A stretch of DNA of 64,000 nt from Erythrobacter donghaensis (GTDB lineage: Bacteria > Pseudomonadota > Alphaproteobacteria > Sphingomonadales > Sphingomonadaceae), in NCBI RefSeq assembly GCF_002155425.1, contig NZ_MUYG01000010.1, forward strand, positions 595,925-659,924, written 5' to 3'. Below, piece by piece: positions 54,395 through 63,984 of this stretch; position 1 is the first letter of the stretch; each line of letters begins with the position of its first letter. The translations under genes were made by a program, and so were the position numbers. The notes beneath the pieces were generated by a model. The model ran no database searches. It worked only from the letters and a program-made list of their open reading frames with translations, and was not told the DNA's origin.

Positions 54395-56398
54395 GTGCCC
54401 ATGAGCCTTGACGCCGCCCGCCTCCAGCCGATGGCCAACGCCATCCGCGCCCTGTCGATGGACGCGGTCGAAGCGGCCAATTCGGGCCATCCGGGGATGC
54501 CGATGGGCATGGCCGATGCCGCCACGGTGCTGTTCACCAAGCATCTCAAGTTCGATCCTGCCGCGCCCGAATGGGCCGACCGCGATCGCTTCGTGCTCTC
54601 CGCAGGACACGGGTCAATGCTGATCTACAGCCTGCTCTATCTCACCGGCTATGCCGCGCCGACGATCGACGACATCCGCAATTTCCGGAAACTGGGGAGT
54701 CCTTGCGCGGGGCACCCGGAGAATTTCCTGCTGCCGGGCGTCGAATGCACCACCGGCCCGCTGGGGCAGGGCCTCGCGATGGCGGTCGGTATGGCGATGG
54801 CCGAGCGGCACCTGAATGCCGTCTATGGCGACGATCTGGTCGATCACCGCACTTGGGTTGTCGCGGGCGACGGGTGTCTGATGGAGGGTATCAACCACGA
54901 AGCGATCGGGCTCGCCGGGCACCTCAAGCTCGGCCGCCTCAATGTGCTGTGGGACGACAACCGCATCACCATCGATGGGGCGACCGATTTGTCGACCTCC
55001 GAGGACATCAAGGCGCGCTACATCGCGACCGGGTGGCACGTGACCGAATGCGACGGCCATGACTTCGCCGACATCGACCGCGCGCTGGCCGAGGCCAAGG
55101 CCGACCCGCGCCCCTCGCTGATCGCCTGCCGCACGCTGATCGGGAAGGGCGCGCCCAACAAGCAGGGCACCAGCGGTGTCCATGGTGCGGCGCTCGGGGC
55201 GGCGGAAGTGGTTGCGGCGCGTGAGACGCTGGGCTGGGCGCACGAGCCTTTCGTCGTTCCCTCCGAGATCCTGGCCGACTGGCACAGCGCCGCCGAACCG
55301 GGCCGCGCCGCGCATGGCGCATGGGCGGGCAGGCTCGAGGCTTCGGCGCACAAGGACGATTTCCTCGCTCAGATGGCACCGATCGCGCCCCGCGTCCCCA
55401 CCGCAATCGAAGGCTACATCCGCGGCCTTGCCGCCGCCCCTCAAAAGGTCGCAACCCGCAAGGCGTCGGAAATGGCGCTCGGCCCGCTGACGGCGGCGAT
55501 CCCGCAGTTGGTGGGCGGGTCGGCCGACCTCACCGGATCGAACAACACCAAGACCCCCTCGACCCTGCCGATGACGGCCGAGGATTACGCAGGTCGCTAC
55601 GTCTATTACGGCATTCGCGAATTCGGCATGGCCGCGGCGATGAACGGCATGGCGCTGCACGGCGGGATCGTGCCTTATGGCGGCACCTTCCTGATCTTCT
55701 CCGACTATTGCCGCAACGCGATCCGCCTTTCGGCGCTGCAGCAGACCGGTGTGGTCTATGTCATGACCCACGATTCGATCGGTTTGGGTGAGGACGGGCC
55801 GACCCACCAGCCGGTCGAACAGGTGATGAGTCTGCGCCTGATCCCCAATCTCAACGTCTATCGCCCCTGCGACACGATCGAAACGGCGGAGTGCTGGGCG
55901 CTGGCACTGTCGACGCCGGAAACGCCCTCGGTGCTGGCCCTCACCCGGCAGAACCTGCCGCAGCTGCGCGGCGAAGGCGATGCAGACTGGACAATGGCGA
56001 GCAACGCTTGCGCCAAGGGCGGCTACCGCCTGCGCGCCGGAGGGGCAGGCCGCAAGGTCGTGCTGGTCGCCACCGGATCGGAGGTCGCATTGGCAGTGGA
56101 ATGCGCCGAGGTGCTTGAAGCGCAGGGGATCGGTGCCGATGTGGTCTCCATGCCCTGCACCGAACTGTTCGATGCGCAGCCCGAAGCCTACAAGGCCGAC
56201 CTGCTGCCGCATGACGCGCTGATCGTCTCGATCGAGGCGGGCTCGACCCTCGGATGGGAACGCTACACCGGTCGCTCGGGGCTCAATATCGGGCTCGACA
56301 GCTTTGGTGCCTCCGCCCCGGCAGAAGACCTGTTTGCCCATTTCGGTTTCACCGCGGAGAAAATCGTTCCGCAAATCCTGAGCAAGCTCAAGAACTAA
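54395..56398 (+). CDS. tkt: transketolase
   Basis: 667 residues; TPP enzyme of the pentose phosphate pathway. Seen: ANSGHPGMPMGMAD near the N-terminus, GPLGQGLAMAVGMAMAERHL, TPP motif GDGCLMEGINHEA...LWDDN, HGAALG, and the pyrimidine-domain VYVMTHDSIGLGEDGPTHQPVEQ. GTG 54395 lies 6 bases after AGGAG, better than ATG 54401, which is two codons on with 12-base spacing; either is possible. Followed by gap after 15 bases. Confidence 0.96.
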   Translation: MPMSLDAARLQPMANAIRALSMDAVEAANSGHPGMPMGMADAATVLFTKHLKFDPAAPEWADRDRFVLSAGHGSMLIYSLLYLTGYAAPTIDDIRNFRKLGSPCAGHPENFLLPGVECTTGPLGQGLAMAVGMAMAERHLNAVYGDDLVDHRTWVVAGDGCLMEGINHEAIGLAGHLKLGRLNVLWDDNRITIDGATDLSTSEDIKARYIATGWHVTECDGHDFADIDRALAEAKADPRPSLIACRTLIGKGAPNKQGTSGVHGAALGAAEVVAARETLGWAHEPFVVPSEILADWHSAAEPGRAAHGAWAGRLEASAHKDDFLAQMAPIAPRVPTAIEGYIRGLAAAPQKVATRKASEMALGPLTAAIPQLVGGSADLTGSNNTKTPSTLPMTAEDYAGRYVYYGIREFGMAAAMNGMALHGGIVPYGGTFLIFSDYCRNAIRLSALQQTGVVYVMTHDSIGLGEDGPTHQPVEQVMSLRLIPNLNVYRPCDTIETAECWALALSTPETPSVLALTRQNLPQLRGEGDADWTMASNACAKGGYRLRAGGAGRKVVLVATGSEVALAVECAEVLEAQGIGADVVSMPCTELFDAQPEAYKADLLPHDALIVSIEAGSTLGWERYTGRSGLNIGLDSFGASAPAEDLFAHFGFTAEKIVPQILSKLKN

Positions 56399-56413
56399 AC
56401 AGGAGTTCCTCTC

Positions 56414-57421
56414 ATGGCTACCAAAGTTGCCATCAACGGCTTCGGCCGCATCGGCCGCCTCGTCGCCCGCGCCATTCTCGAGCGCACTGACCATGACCTC
56501 GATCTGGTTGCGATCAACGATCTCGCCGATGCAAAGTCGAACGCGCTGCTGTTCGCTTACGATTCAGTCCACGGCCGCTTCAACGGCGACGTGACCGCCG
56601 ATGGCGATGCGATCATCGTCAATGGCAAGCGGATTGCGGTCACCAAGGAGCGCGATCCGGGCAAGCTGCCGCATGCCGCAATGGGCATCGACATCGTTCT
56701 GGAATGCACCGGCTTCTTCCAGTCGGACGAGGCTTCGCGCCCGCACCTCGAAGCAGGTGCCAAGCGCGTGGTGATCTCCGCCCCCGCGACGGGCGTCAGC
56801 AAGACGATCGTGTTCGGCGTGAACCACGACAGCCTCTCCGCCGCGGACGTGATCATCTCCAACGCGAGCTGTACCACCAACTGCCTCGCGCCGGTGGCCA
56901 AGGTGCTGAACGATGTGATCGGGATCGAGCGCGGCTTCATGACCACGATCCACTCCTACACCAACGACCAACGGATGCTGGACCAGATCCACCCGGATCT
57001 GCGCCGTGCGCGTGCAGGGGCCCAGAACATGATCCCGACCACCACCGGCGCCGCGCGCGCTGTCGGGCTGGTGCTGCCTGAACTCAAGGGCAAGCTGGAT
57101 GGCTCGTCGGTGCGCGTGCCGACCCCTAATGTGTCGATGGTCGACCTCGTCTTCGTGCCGAGCCGCGAGACGACCAAGGAAGAGATCAACGAAGCGCTCA
57201 AGGCTGCTGCCGAGGGCCCGATGAAGGGCGTGCTCGACTACACCGATCAGCCGCTGGTTTCGAGCGATTTCAACCACTACCCGGCGTCTTCTACGGTCGA
57301 TTCGCTGGAAACCAGCGTGATGGAAGGCAAGCTCGCCCGCGTGGTGAGCTGGTACGACAACGAGTGGGGCTTCTCCAACCGCATGATCGACACCGCAGGC
57401 GTGGTGGCGAAGTTCCTTTGA
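56414..57421 (+). CDS. gap: glyceraldehyde-3-phosphate dehydrogenase, type I
   Basis: 335 residues. Seen: NAD-fold [14 protein letters not shown], catalytic [12 protein letters not shown] (Cys153), [12 protein letters not shown], and [20 protein letters not shown] lies 9 bases upstream. Part of the tkt-gap-pgk run; a large imperfect inverted repeat follows before pgk. Confidence 0.97.
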   Translation: MATKVAINGFGRIGRLVARAILERTDHDLDLVAINDLADAKSNALLFAYDSVHGRFNGDVTADGDAIIVNGKRIAVTKERDPGKLPHAAMGIDIVLECTGFFQSDEASRPHLEAGAKRVVISAPATGVSKTIVFGVNHDSLSAADVIISNASCTTNCLAPVAKVLNDVIGIERGFMTTIHSYTNDQRMLDQIHPDLRRARAGAQNMIPTTTGAARAVGLVLPELKGKLDGSSVRVPTPNVSMVDLVFVPSRETTKEEINEALKAAAEGPMKGVLDYTDQPLVSSDFNHYPASSTVDSLETSVMEGKLARVVSWYDNEWGFSNRMIDTAGVVAKFL

Positions 57422-57437
57422 CAAACCCGCCCAGCAC

Positions 57438-57529
57438 CCGTTCGTGCTGAGCTTGTCGAAACACCGCATTTTCTTTGAGCACTGCGCCGCGAAGGAAGGA
57501 CGGCCCTTCGACAGGCTCAGGGCGAACGG
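57438..57529. repeat. large imperfect inverted repeat between gap and pgk
   Basis: The 23-base arms 57438-57460 and 57507-57529 pair with three mismatches; the cores are GAGCTTGTCGAA and TTCGACAGGCTC. This palindromic unit resembles a REP-type sequence I recall as widespread in proteobacterial genomes. The right arm ends in the GGAGA used as the pgk ribosome binding site, so folding of the mRNA could affect pgk translation. Confidence 0.6.
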
Positions 57530-57538
57530 AGAATTGTT

Positions 57539-58744
57539 GTGAGCAAGTTCAAGACCCTTGATGACCTCCCCGCCGATCTCACCGGCGAAGTCGCGCTGGT
57601 GCGGGTCGATCTCAACCTGCCGATGAAGGATGGCTCGGCCACCGATGTGACGCGGGTCGAGGCGGTCAAGCCGACCATCCTCGAACTGGCGGGCAAGGGT
57701 GCCAAGGTCCTGCTGCTGGCGCATTTCGGGCGACCGGGCGGTCAGCGCTCTTCGATGCTCTCGACCAGCATGGTGATCGGCGATGTCGAGCAGGTGCTGG
57801 GCAAGGAGGTGATGTTCATCCCCGAAATCGCCGGTCCTGTGGTCGATCAGGCGGTCAGCAGCATCCTGCGCGCGGGCGACATCGGCTTGCTCGACAACAC
57901 CCGTTTCTGGCCGGGTGAGGAAGCGAACGACCCCAATCTGGCGCAGGCGATCGCCGCGCACGGGACGCTCTACGTCAATGACGCTTTCAGCGCCGCGCAC
58001 CGCGCCCATGCCACGACCGAGGGGCTGGCCCATTTCCTCCCCGCCTATGCCGGGCGTTCGATGGAAGCCGAGTTGAAAGCGCTCGATGCGGCGCTCGGCA
58101 CGCCCGAGCAGCCGGTCGCGGCGGTGGTGGGCGGGGCCAAGGTCTCGACCAAGCTTGCCGTGCTCGAGAATCTGGTGGGCAAGGTGCAGCACCTTATCAT
58201 CGGCGGGGGCATGGCAAATACCTTCCTCGCTGCGCGCGGCGTAAATGTCGGCAAGAGCCTGTGCGAACACGATCTTGCCCCCACGGTCGCGAAGATCATG
58301 GACGAGGCGGAGCACGCCGGTTGCACGATCCACCTGCCTTATGACGTTGTCGTAGCGACAGAATTCGCCGCCAATCCGGCCTCCTTGCGCACTTGCAACG
58401 TCCACGAGGTCGCCGCCGACGAGATGATCCTTGATCTCGGCCCGCAGGCAACTGAGGCGCTCGCCGACGTGCTCAAAACCTGCCGCACGCTGGTGTGGAA
58501 CGGCCCGCTCGGCGCTTTCGAGACCGAGCCGTTCGACACCGCCACTGTCGCACTCGCGCGCACCGCAGCGGCGCTGACGCTCGAAGGCTCGCTCACCAGC
58601 GTGGCCGGCGGCGGGGATACGGTCGCTGCGCTGGCGATGGCCGGGGTGACGGAGGATTTCACTTATATTTCAACCGCTGGCGGCGCTTTCCTCGAATGGA
58701 TGGAAGGCCGCGTCCTGCCCGGCGTCGCGGCGCTCGAAGGCTGA
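57539..58744 (+). CDS. pgk: phosphoglycerate kinase
   Basis: 401 residues. Seen: [15 protein letters not shown] at the N-terminus, [45 protein letters not shown] and [10 protein letters not shown]. The start is GTG with GGAGA 6 bases upstream, the latter contributed by the preceding repeat. ATP-forming step of lower glycolysis, downstream of gap. Confidence 0.97.
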   Translation: MSKFKTLDDLPADLTGEVALVRVDLNLPMKDGSATDVTRVEAVKPTILELAGKGAKVLLLAHFGRPGGQRSSMLSTSMVIGDVEQVLGKEVMFIPEIAGPVVDQAVSSILRAGDIGLLDNTRFWPGEEANDPNLAQAIAAHGTLYVNDAFSAAHRAHATTEGLAHFLPAYAGRSMEAELKALDAALGTPEQPVAAVVGGAKVSTKLAVLENLVGKVQHLIIGGGMANTFLAARGVNVGKSLCEHDLAPTVAKIMDEAEHAGCTIHLPYDVVVATEFAANPASLRTCNVHEVAADEMILDLGPQATEALADVLKTCRTLVWNGPLGAFETEPFDTATVALARTAAALTLEGSLTSVAGGGDTVAALAMAGVTEDFTYISTAGGAFLEWMEGRVLPGVAALEG

Positions 58745-58746
58745 CC

Positions 58747-59172
58747 ATGGCCGCGACCGAAGCCGAGATCGAGGCGCTTGCGCTCTCCGCCATGCGCGCC
58801 TGGGTGGCGAGCGACGCCAAGGCGATGAAGAAGGCGACGCATCGCGATTTCATGATGCTCATCGGCAGCACTCCGCCGCAACTGCTTGATCGCCCGAGCT
58901 TTCTGTCGGCCATGGAACGCAGCTTTGCCTGCACCCGCTTTACTTTCCGCGAAGTGATCGTGCGCGGCCACGGCAAGAGCGCGTGGTTCGTCGCCGGGGC
59001 GGAGCTCGAGCTCGCCTTCGGCAGCAAGGTCTGGTCGGGCGGCTTCCTCATCACCGACCTGTGGCGCAAGGGCGCGATCGGCGGGTGGAAGCTGACCGAA
59101 CGCAGCCTCGCGCGGCTCGATGGCGACGACAGCATCGCGGTGGCGGTCAGCCGCCTGCAATTGTGGAAGTGA
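58747..59172 (+). CDS. NTF2-like (DUF4440/SnoaL-type) protein
   Basis: 141 residues; N-terminal helix AMRAWVASDAKAMKKATHRDFMMLIG and strands ending KLTERSLARLDGD fit the cone-shaped NTF2-like fold of DUF4440 proteins. No catalytic residues assignable. It starts 2 bases after the pgk stop and runs into the thioesterase gene, so it is part of the glycolytic transcript by position only. Confidence 0.7.
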   Translation: MAATEAEIEALALSAMRAWVASDAKAMKKATHRDFMMLIGSTPPQLLDRPSFLSAMERSFACTRFTFREVIVRGHGKSAWFVAGAELELAFGSKVWSGGFLITDLWRKGAIGGWKLTERSLARLDGDDSIAVAVSRLQLWK

Positions 59173-59176
59173 CCCG

Positions 59177-59629
59177 ATGAGCGAAGCGGTCGAAACCAGC
59201 TACGGTGCCCTGTCCGTCATGGACACGGGCGAATTCGCCGGGTGGCGTTATTGGCAGGGCGACCCCTACGAGACCCGCTCCGGCCCATTCTACTACCGCC
59301 GCGAGGATGACGGCAGCTACACCAGCGCATTCCGCGCCGAGGCCCGGCACATGAACGGCGGCGGCTTCATGCACGGCGGCTGCATGATGACCTTCGCCGA
59401 CTTCGCGCTCTTCGCCATCGCCACCGACGCGCTGGCAGGCGACCATGCGGTGACTTTGAACCTTGCGGGCGATTTCCTCGGCTCGATCAACGAAGGCGCG
59501 CTGGTCGAGGCGCGGGGTGAGGTGACGCGGGGCGGGGGCAAGACGATCTTCGTGCGCGGCCTCGTCACCGGCGACGGCAAGCCTGCGCTGAGCTTCACCG
59601 GCATCATCCGCCGCCTGTCGCGGCGCTGA
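59177..59629 (+). CDS. PaaI-type hotdog thioesterase
   Basis: 150 residues. Hotdog-fold motif RHMNGGGFMHGGCMMTFADFALF, with the HGG stretch followed by Asp in the helix, and a strand NLAGDFLGSINEGALVEARGEV. Probably hydrolyses an acyl-CoA; the substrate is unknown. Four bases after the preceding stop. Confidence 0.85.
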   Translation: MSEAVETSYGALSVMDTGEFAGWRYWQGDPYETRSGPFYYRREDDGSYTSAFRAEARHMNGGGFMHGGCMMTFADFALFAIATDALAGDHAVTLNLAGDFLGSINEGALVEARGEVTRGGGKTIFVRGLVTGDGKPALSFTGIIRRLSRR

Positions 59630-59753
59630 TCCTTCGCGGTTGCAGCATGTGCAAGCCCTCGCTAAGGCGCGCTGCCAAGGGTTCTGCATAGGTATGCACA
59701 GACCTTGAGGGCCGCACCACACACCGCTTTGGCGCCAATGGAGACCGCTTGCC

Positions 59754-60638
59754 ATGAACACCCGTGAAATGACCGACCGCATCGCCACCGGACAGGGGTT
59801 CATCGCCGCACTTGATCAATCGGGCGGCTCCACCCCCAAGGCGCTGCGCGGTTACGGGGTCGAGGACAGCGAATGGTCGGGTGACGAGCAGATGTTCGCC
59901 CAGATCCACGCGATGCGCGCCCGCGTGATCACCAGCCCTTGCTTTGCCAGCGGCAAGGTGATCGGCGCGATCCTGTTCGAGCGCACGATGGACGGCGAAG
60001 TCGACGGCAAGTCGACCAGCGATGCGCTGAAGGCGCGCGGGATCGTGCCCTTCATCAAGGTCGACGAGGGCCTCGCCGACGAGGCGGACGGCGTCCAGTT
60101 GATGAAGCCGATGGCGAAGCTTCCCGCGCTGCTCGAAAAGTCGGTGGCGGCAGGGATGTTCGGCACCAAGATGCGCTCGGTCATCAAGGCGGCAAACCCC
60201 GCCGGCATCGCCGCTGTGGTAGCTCAGCAGTTCGAAGTGGCTGCGCAGATCAGCGCCGCGGGTCTGATGCCGATCATCGAACCCGAATATGACATCACCG
60301 CCGAAGACCGGGCGGAGGGCGAGGCAATTCTGCTGGCGGAAATTCTCAAGCACCTAAATGCGCTGCCCGAAGGCCAGCAGGTCATGCTCAAGCTCTCGAT
60401 CCCAGCCACAGCTGGCCTCTACACCCCGCTGGTGAACCACCCGAAAGTGCTGCGCGTGGTCGCGCTGTCGGGCGGCTTCTCGACCGACGAGGCCTGCGCG
60501 CGCCTCTCCCAGAACCCCGGCATGATCGCCAGCTTCAGCCGCGGGCTGCTGCAGGATCTGCGCAAGACCCAGTCCGACGCCGAGTTCGACGCGGTGCTCG
60601 GCAAGGCAATCGACAAGATCGCCGGCGCGAGCGTCTGA
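59754..60638 (+). CDS. fructose-bisphosphate aldolase, class I
   Basis: 294 residues of the short bacterial class I type. Seen: GFIAALDQSGGSTPKALRGYG at the N-terminus, FKVDEGLADE-like IKVDEGLADEADG, PIIEPEYDI, and Lys213 in VMLKLSIPA, the probable Schiff-base lysine. Metal-independent, unlike class II enzymes. It has its own 124-base upstream region containing the likely promoter. Confidence 0.94.
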   Translation: MNTREMTDRIATGQGFIAALDQSGGSTPKALRGYGVEDSEWSGDEQMFAQIHAMRARVITSPCFASGKVIGAILFERTMDGEVDGKSTSDALKARGIVPFIKVDEGLADEADGVQLMKPMAKLPALLEKSVAAGMFGTKMRSVIKAANPAGIAAVVAQQFEVAAQISAAGLMPIIEPEYDITAEDRAEGEAILLAEILKHLNALPEGQQVMLKLSIPATAGLYTPLVNHPKVLRVVALSGGFSTDEACARLSQNPGMIASFSRGLLQDLRKTQSDAEFDAVLGKAIDKIAGASV

Positions 60639-60642
60639 CGGC

Positions 60643-61050
60643 TCAGCGCGCCGCGTAGGCGAAGCGGTAGTCGGCGGGGAGGGTCTGCTTGCCTTCGCCG
60701 GCTTCCGGTGCGGGCTCGCCCGAGACCAGCGCAAGCGCTGTGTCGTGCGTGGAGTAGGGCTCGCCCAGCGTCAGGTCGGCGGTCTCGCGCCAGCCGCCGC
60801 CGTCGATCCGGGTCTTCACCACCAACCGGCCCGCCCAGATGCAGCGGGCATTGATCGGGCAGCGGCTGTCTTCGAGCACCTCCATCGGCGTCGCGACCAT
60901 CTCGCCCACCGTGACCGGCTCACCCAGCGCCACGAAGCTCCCCTCGGGCGCGGGCGGGCTTTCGGGCCGCGGGGAATCGGGCACCGTCGCGCAAGCGCCA
61001 AGGGCGGCGGCAAGGGCGAGCGCGGCGAGCAGGCGGGCGCGGATATTCAT
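60643..61050 (-). CDS. lipoprotein with a CPxNARC motif
   Basis: 135 residues. Signal peptide with lipobox LGAC; mature part begins with a Pro-rich spacer, then EVLEDSRCPINARCIWAGRLVV, a two-cysteine motif shared by many uncharacterised proteobacterial lipoproteins. Function unknown. Convergent with the aldolase gene, 4 bases apart. Confidence 0.75.
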   Translation of the reverse strand: MNIRARLLAALALAAALGACATVPDSPRPESPPAPEGSFVALGEPVTVGEMVATPMEVLEDSRCPINARCIWAGRLVVKTRIDGGGWRETADLTLGEPYSTHDTALALVSGEPAPEAGEGKQTLPADYRFAYAAR

Positions 61051-61130
61051 GCCCCGGCATAAGCGATCCCGCGCCTGAGTGGCGGCTGAACAGGTGACAG
61101 GCGGGCGACAAGCGATTAGCGAAGCGCGCC

Positions 61131-61769
61131 ATGACCCAGACACAGCTTTACCTTATCTCGCCGCTCGACGTCGGCGGCGATTTTCCCGCCCGGCTCGAAC
61201 GCGCGCTGGCGGCGGGGGCGCGGCGGCATGGCGATCTTGTCACCGCCTTCCAGTTCCGGGTGAAGGGTATCGACCAGCACGAGGCTGCGCGCCTTGCCGC
61301 GCCGCTACAAGCCATCTGCGCCGCGCATGACGTGGCCTTCATCGTCAATGATTCGGTGGCGCTCGCCAAGCGATTGAAGGCCGACGGGGTGCATCTCGGG
61401 CAGGACGATGGTTCTCCGAGGGAGGCGCGTGAGGAATTGGGCCGCGAGGCGCAAATCGGCGTCACCTGCCACGCCAGCCGCCACATGGCGATGGAAGCGG
61501 GCGAGGCGGGGGCGGATTATGTCGCCTTCGGGGCGTTTTTCCCCTCCAGCACAAAGGAGAAGGGCGATGCCGAGCGGCCCGCGCCCGAACTGCTGACGTG
61601 GTGGAGCCAGATCTTCGAAATCCCCTGCGTCGCGATCGGCGGGATCACGCCGGACAACTGCCAGCCGCTGATCGAGGCGGGGGCGGACTTCCTTGCGGTC
61701 AGCCACGGGGTGTGGGGCGGGGACGAGGTCGCCGCGATTGAGGCGTTTGCGAAAGCCATGCGGGGTTAG
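61131..61769 (+). CDS. thiE: thiamine phosphate synthase
   Basis: 212-residue TIM-barrel enzyme joining HMP-PP and thiazole phosphate. Seen: FIVNDSVALAKRLKADGVHLGQDD, GVTCHASRHMA, YVAFGAFFPSSTK and AIGGITPDNCQPLIEAGADFLAV. Divergent from the lipoprotein gene. I see no TPP riboswitch in the short upstream region. Confidence 0.92.
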   Translation: MTQTQLYLISPLDVGGDFPARLERALAAGARRHGDLVTAFQFRVKGIDQHEAARLAAPLQAICAAHDVAFIVNDSVALAKRLKADGVHLGQDDGSPREAREELGREAQIGVTCHASRHMAMEAGEAGADYVAFGAFFPSSTKEKGDAERPAPELLTWWSQIFEIPCVAIGGITPDNCQPLIEAGADFLAVSHGVWGGDEVAAIEAFAKAMRG

Positions 61770-61856
61770 CTTCGATCCGCAAAGCCAAATGTCCGCTTTG
61801 ATGCGACCTGCGATCAAGTTCGGAGGGCCGGAACTGGGTGGAAAAACGACATTGCG

Positions 61857-62330
61857 TCAGAGCGATGGTTCCGTCCCGTCTCCAAGGTGTAAGCGACCGT
61901 GGCGAACTGAAAACCACCGTGGTAAGGCATCGCGGCGGTCCACTAAGTCCCACTTCGGCTGACCGTCCGTTGTCGAGAATGATAGGAAGCGGACACCTCG
62001 GTCCGTCGATAGTTCTACCTCAGGCAATCTACCGAACAGCTTCAAGCTTGCGACCCGCGCGTCGCGAAGTAGAGCAAAGGTTGGCTCCCATAACTCCTCC
62101 TCGCTCCAGCTGCCGCTCAGGATGGAAGAGTCGTCTTCAACCCGCCAACACCATTCGACGCCAAGCGAGATTTGACCTTCAGGATGCCCCGGAGAGCCGT
62201 CCCGATTAGACCTCGGAGTGAGGTCTCCAAACTCTATGAAGACCGCTGACCCGTAGCCCTGCCATATGTAGCTAATCCGCTGCCCTATGAGGCTGGCTGC
62301 CACTGCTTCGAAGGCGGTTGATGCTTCCAT
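61857..62330 (-). CDS. uncharacterised protein beside the IS element
   Basis: 157 residues, soluble, acidic, no signal peptide. Strand-rich with Trp motifs SYIWQGYGSAVFIEF, GVEWCWRVEDDSSIL and SWSEEELWEPTF. I do not recognise the family. Codon use is less GC-biased than its neighbours. It is oriented away from the IS, whose left end is 140 bases upstream; the 62331-62469 gap shows nothing clear. Confidence 0.55.
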   Translation of the reverse strand: MEASTAFEAVAASLIGQRISYIWQGYGSAVFIEFGDLTPRSNRDGSPGHPEGQISLGVEWCWRVEDDSSILSGSWSEEELWEPTFALLRDARVASLKLFGRLPEVELSTDRGVRFLSFSTTDGQPKWDLVDRRDALPRWFSVRHGRLHLGDGTEPSL

Positions 62331-62469
62331 GCGCTACTAACTGCCTGAGCGGCCTCATGTCCGCAACGGGGTCGTTTCCTGACTGTCAGCTTTTCGTCCC
62401 AATGCCGCGATAGCAGCCTGTTGGCTTTCGGGACTTGCCGAGGCGCTCGCGAACGGCTGATTGTGAATG

Positions 62470-62485
62470 GATTGTGTTGAAAAAC
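62470..62485. repeat. left terminal inverted repeat of the IS
   Basis: GATTGTGTTGAAAAAC; its exact reverse complement is at 63985-64000. Confidence 0.85.
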
Positions 62486-62544
62486 CCGGCGCTGAGATCG
62501 GCGCTGGCGCGAGCCTGAGCGGCGCTCTGAGGCTTCGCCCCCGC

Positions 62545-63951
62545 TTATGCGGGGGCTGTGGTGGCTGGCATGGGGATCAGCTTGGCCATTTTCCGGAGGT
62601 TTTGGGCGGTGGCTGCGAGGAGGAACTCGTCTCTTGCGCCGTTTGGACCTCGCAGGCGCAGGCGATCCATCCTGAGGATGCGCTTGAGGTGCGCGAACAG
62701 CATCTCGACCTTCTTGCGCTGGCGGCGCGAGACCAGATAGGCGTCGGTCGTGGCGATATCGCGGGCCAGATCACGGGCGCCCTCGTGGACTGAACGCAGG
62801 ATCTTGCGCGCTGGTTGGGTCGGGCAACAGCGCGGCTTGAGAGCGCAGGCACTGCAGTCGAGCTTGCTGGCGCGGTAACGCAACATGCCGTTCTCATCGA
62901 CGAACGGACGTTCCTCGCGATAGACCTTCTGCCTCTGGCGCAGCCGCTTGCCAGCAGGGCAGATATAGCTGTCATCCTCATGGTCGAAGGTGAAGGCCGA
63001 ACGCTCGAAGGTATCATCGCGGCGGGCAGACTTGTCGAACACAGGGATGTGCGGCTCGATGCCGCGCTCCTCGACCAGCCAGGACAGGTTCCTTGCATCG
63101 CCATATCCGGTGTCGCCCACGAGCCGCTCGGGCCAGAGGCCGAAGCGCTCCTGCGTCCGGTCGATCATGCGGCGCTGGGCGGTCACCTCGGCCTGACGGA
63201 TGGCGGTGGTCGCCTCGACATCGACGATCACTGCGTTCTGGAGATCAATGAGGTAGTTGGTGGCATAGGCGAAGAAGGCACGCTCGCGGCTTGCCGCTGT
63301 CCAGCGTGCGGCCGGATCGGCCACCGCCAACTGCTTGGGCGGCACCGGGGTTGCGCCCCCGAAGGCCGCATCGTCGAGCACAGCCAGATACTCGCGAACG
63401 GCATGGCTGGTGGCCGGGTCCGGCAAGCCATCGGCCTGATCGACGGCATGCTGGCGGTTCACATCGGCGCGCACGAGGCTGCCATCGACCGCGAACCCTT
63501 CACCGCCGACCAGTCCTTCGGCGATGCAGCGCGCCACGGTCGTCTCGAACAGCTGGCGCAGCAGATCACTGTCGCGGAAGCGACCGTGACGGTTCTTCGA
63601 GAAGGTCGAGTGGTCGGGCACATCGCCTTCCAGCCCCAGGCGGCAGAACCAGCGATAGGCGAGGTTGACATGCACCTCCTCGCACAGCCGCCGCTCGGAC
63701 CGGATGCCCATGCAGTAGCCGATGATCAGCATCCGGATCATCAACTCGGGATCAACTGACGGTCGTCCGGTCGAGCTGTAGAAGGGACGCAGATGTTCGC
63801 GAATGCCCGACAGGTCGACGAACCGATCGATCGAGCGCAGCAAATGATCCTGCGGAACATGCCGCTCCAGGTTGAAGCTGTAGAACAGGGCCTCCTGCGC
63901 CACCGTCCGCTCACCCATCATCCGACCGTCTCCGCTTGTCTGCCAAGACAT
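62545..63951 (-). CDS. IS1182-family DDE transposase
   Basis: 468 residues. N-terminal LERHVPQDHLLRSIDRFVDLS and RPSVDPELMIRMLIIGYCMGIRSERRL, then EGFAVDGSLVRADV and VGDTGYGDARNLSWLVEERG (catalytic Asp residues), a four-Cys segment (CPAGKR, CSACALKPRC) and KKVEMLFAHLKRIL (Glu). All motifs are intact with no internal stop, so it may be active. Confidence 0.92.
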   Translation of the reverse strand: MSWQTSGDGRMMGERTVAQEALFYSFNLERHVPQDHLLRSIDRFVDLSGIREHLRPFYSSTGRPSVDPELMIRMLIIGYCMGIRSERRLCEEVHVNLAYRWFCRLGLEGDVPDHSTFSKNRHGRFRDSDLLRQLFETTVARCIAEGLVGGEGFAVDGSLVRADVNRQHAVDQADGLPDPATSHAVREYLAVLDDAAFGGATPVPPKQLAVADPAARWTAASRERAFFAYATNYLIDLQNAVIVDVEATTAIRQAEVTAQRRMIDRTQERFGLWPERLVGDTGYGDARNLSWLVEERGIEPHIPVFDKSARRDDTFERSAFTFDHEDDSYICPAGKRLRQRQKVYREERPFVDENGMLRYRASKLDCSACALKPRCCPTQPARKILRSVHEGARDLARDIATTDAYLVSRRQRKKVEMLFAHLKRILRMDRLRLRGPNGARDEFLLAATAQNLRKMAKLIPMPATTAPA

Positions 63952-63984
63952 AGAATCAATACTTTAGCCCGATTGCAAGGAGGA

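Noticed and set aside
61051..61130. TPP riboswitch before thiE
   Set aside because: The 80-base gap is too short and lacks the conserved thi-box CTGAGA pattern.
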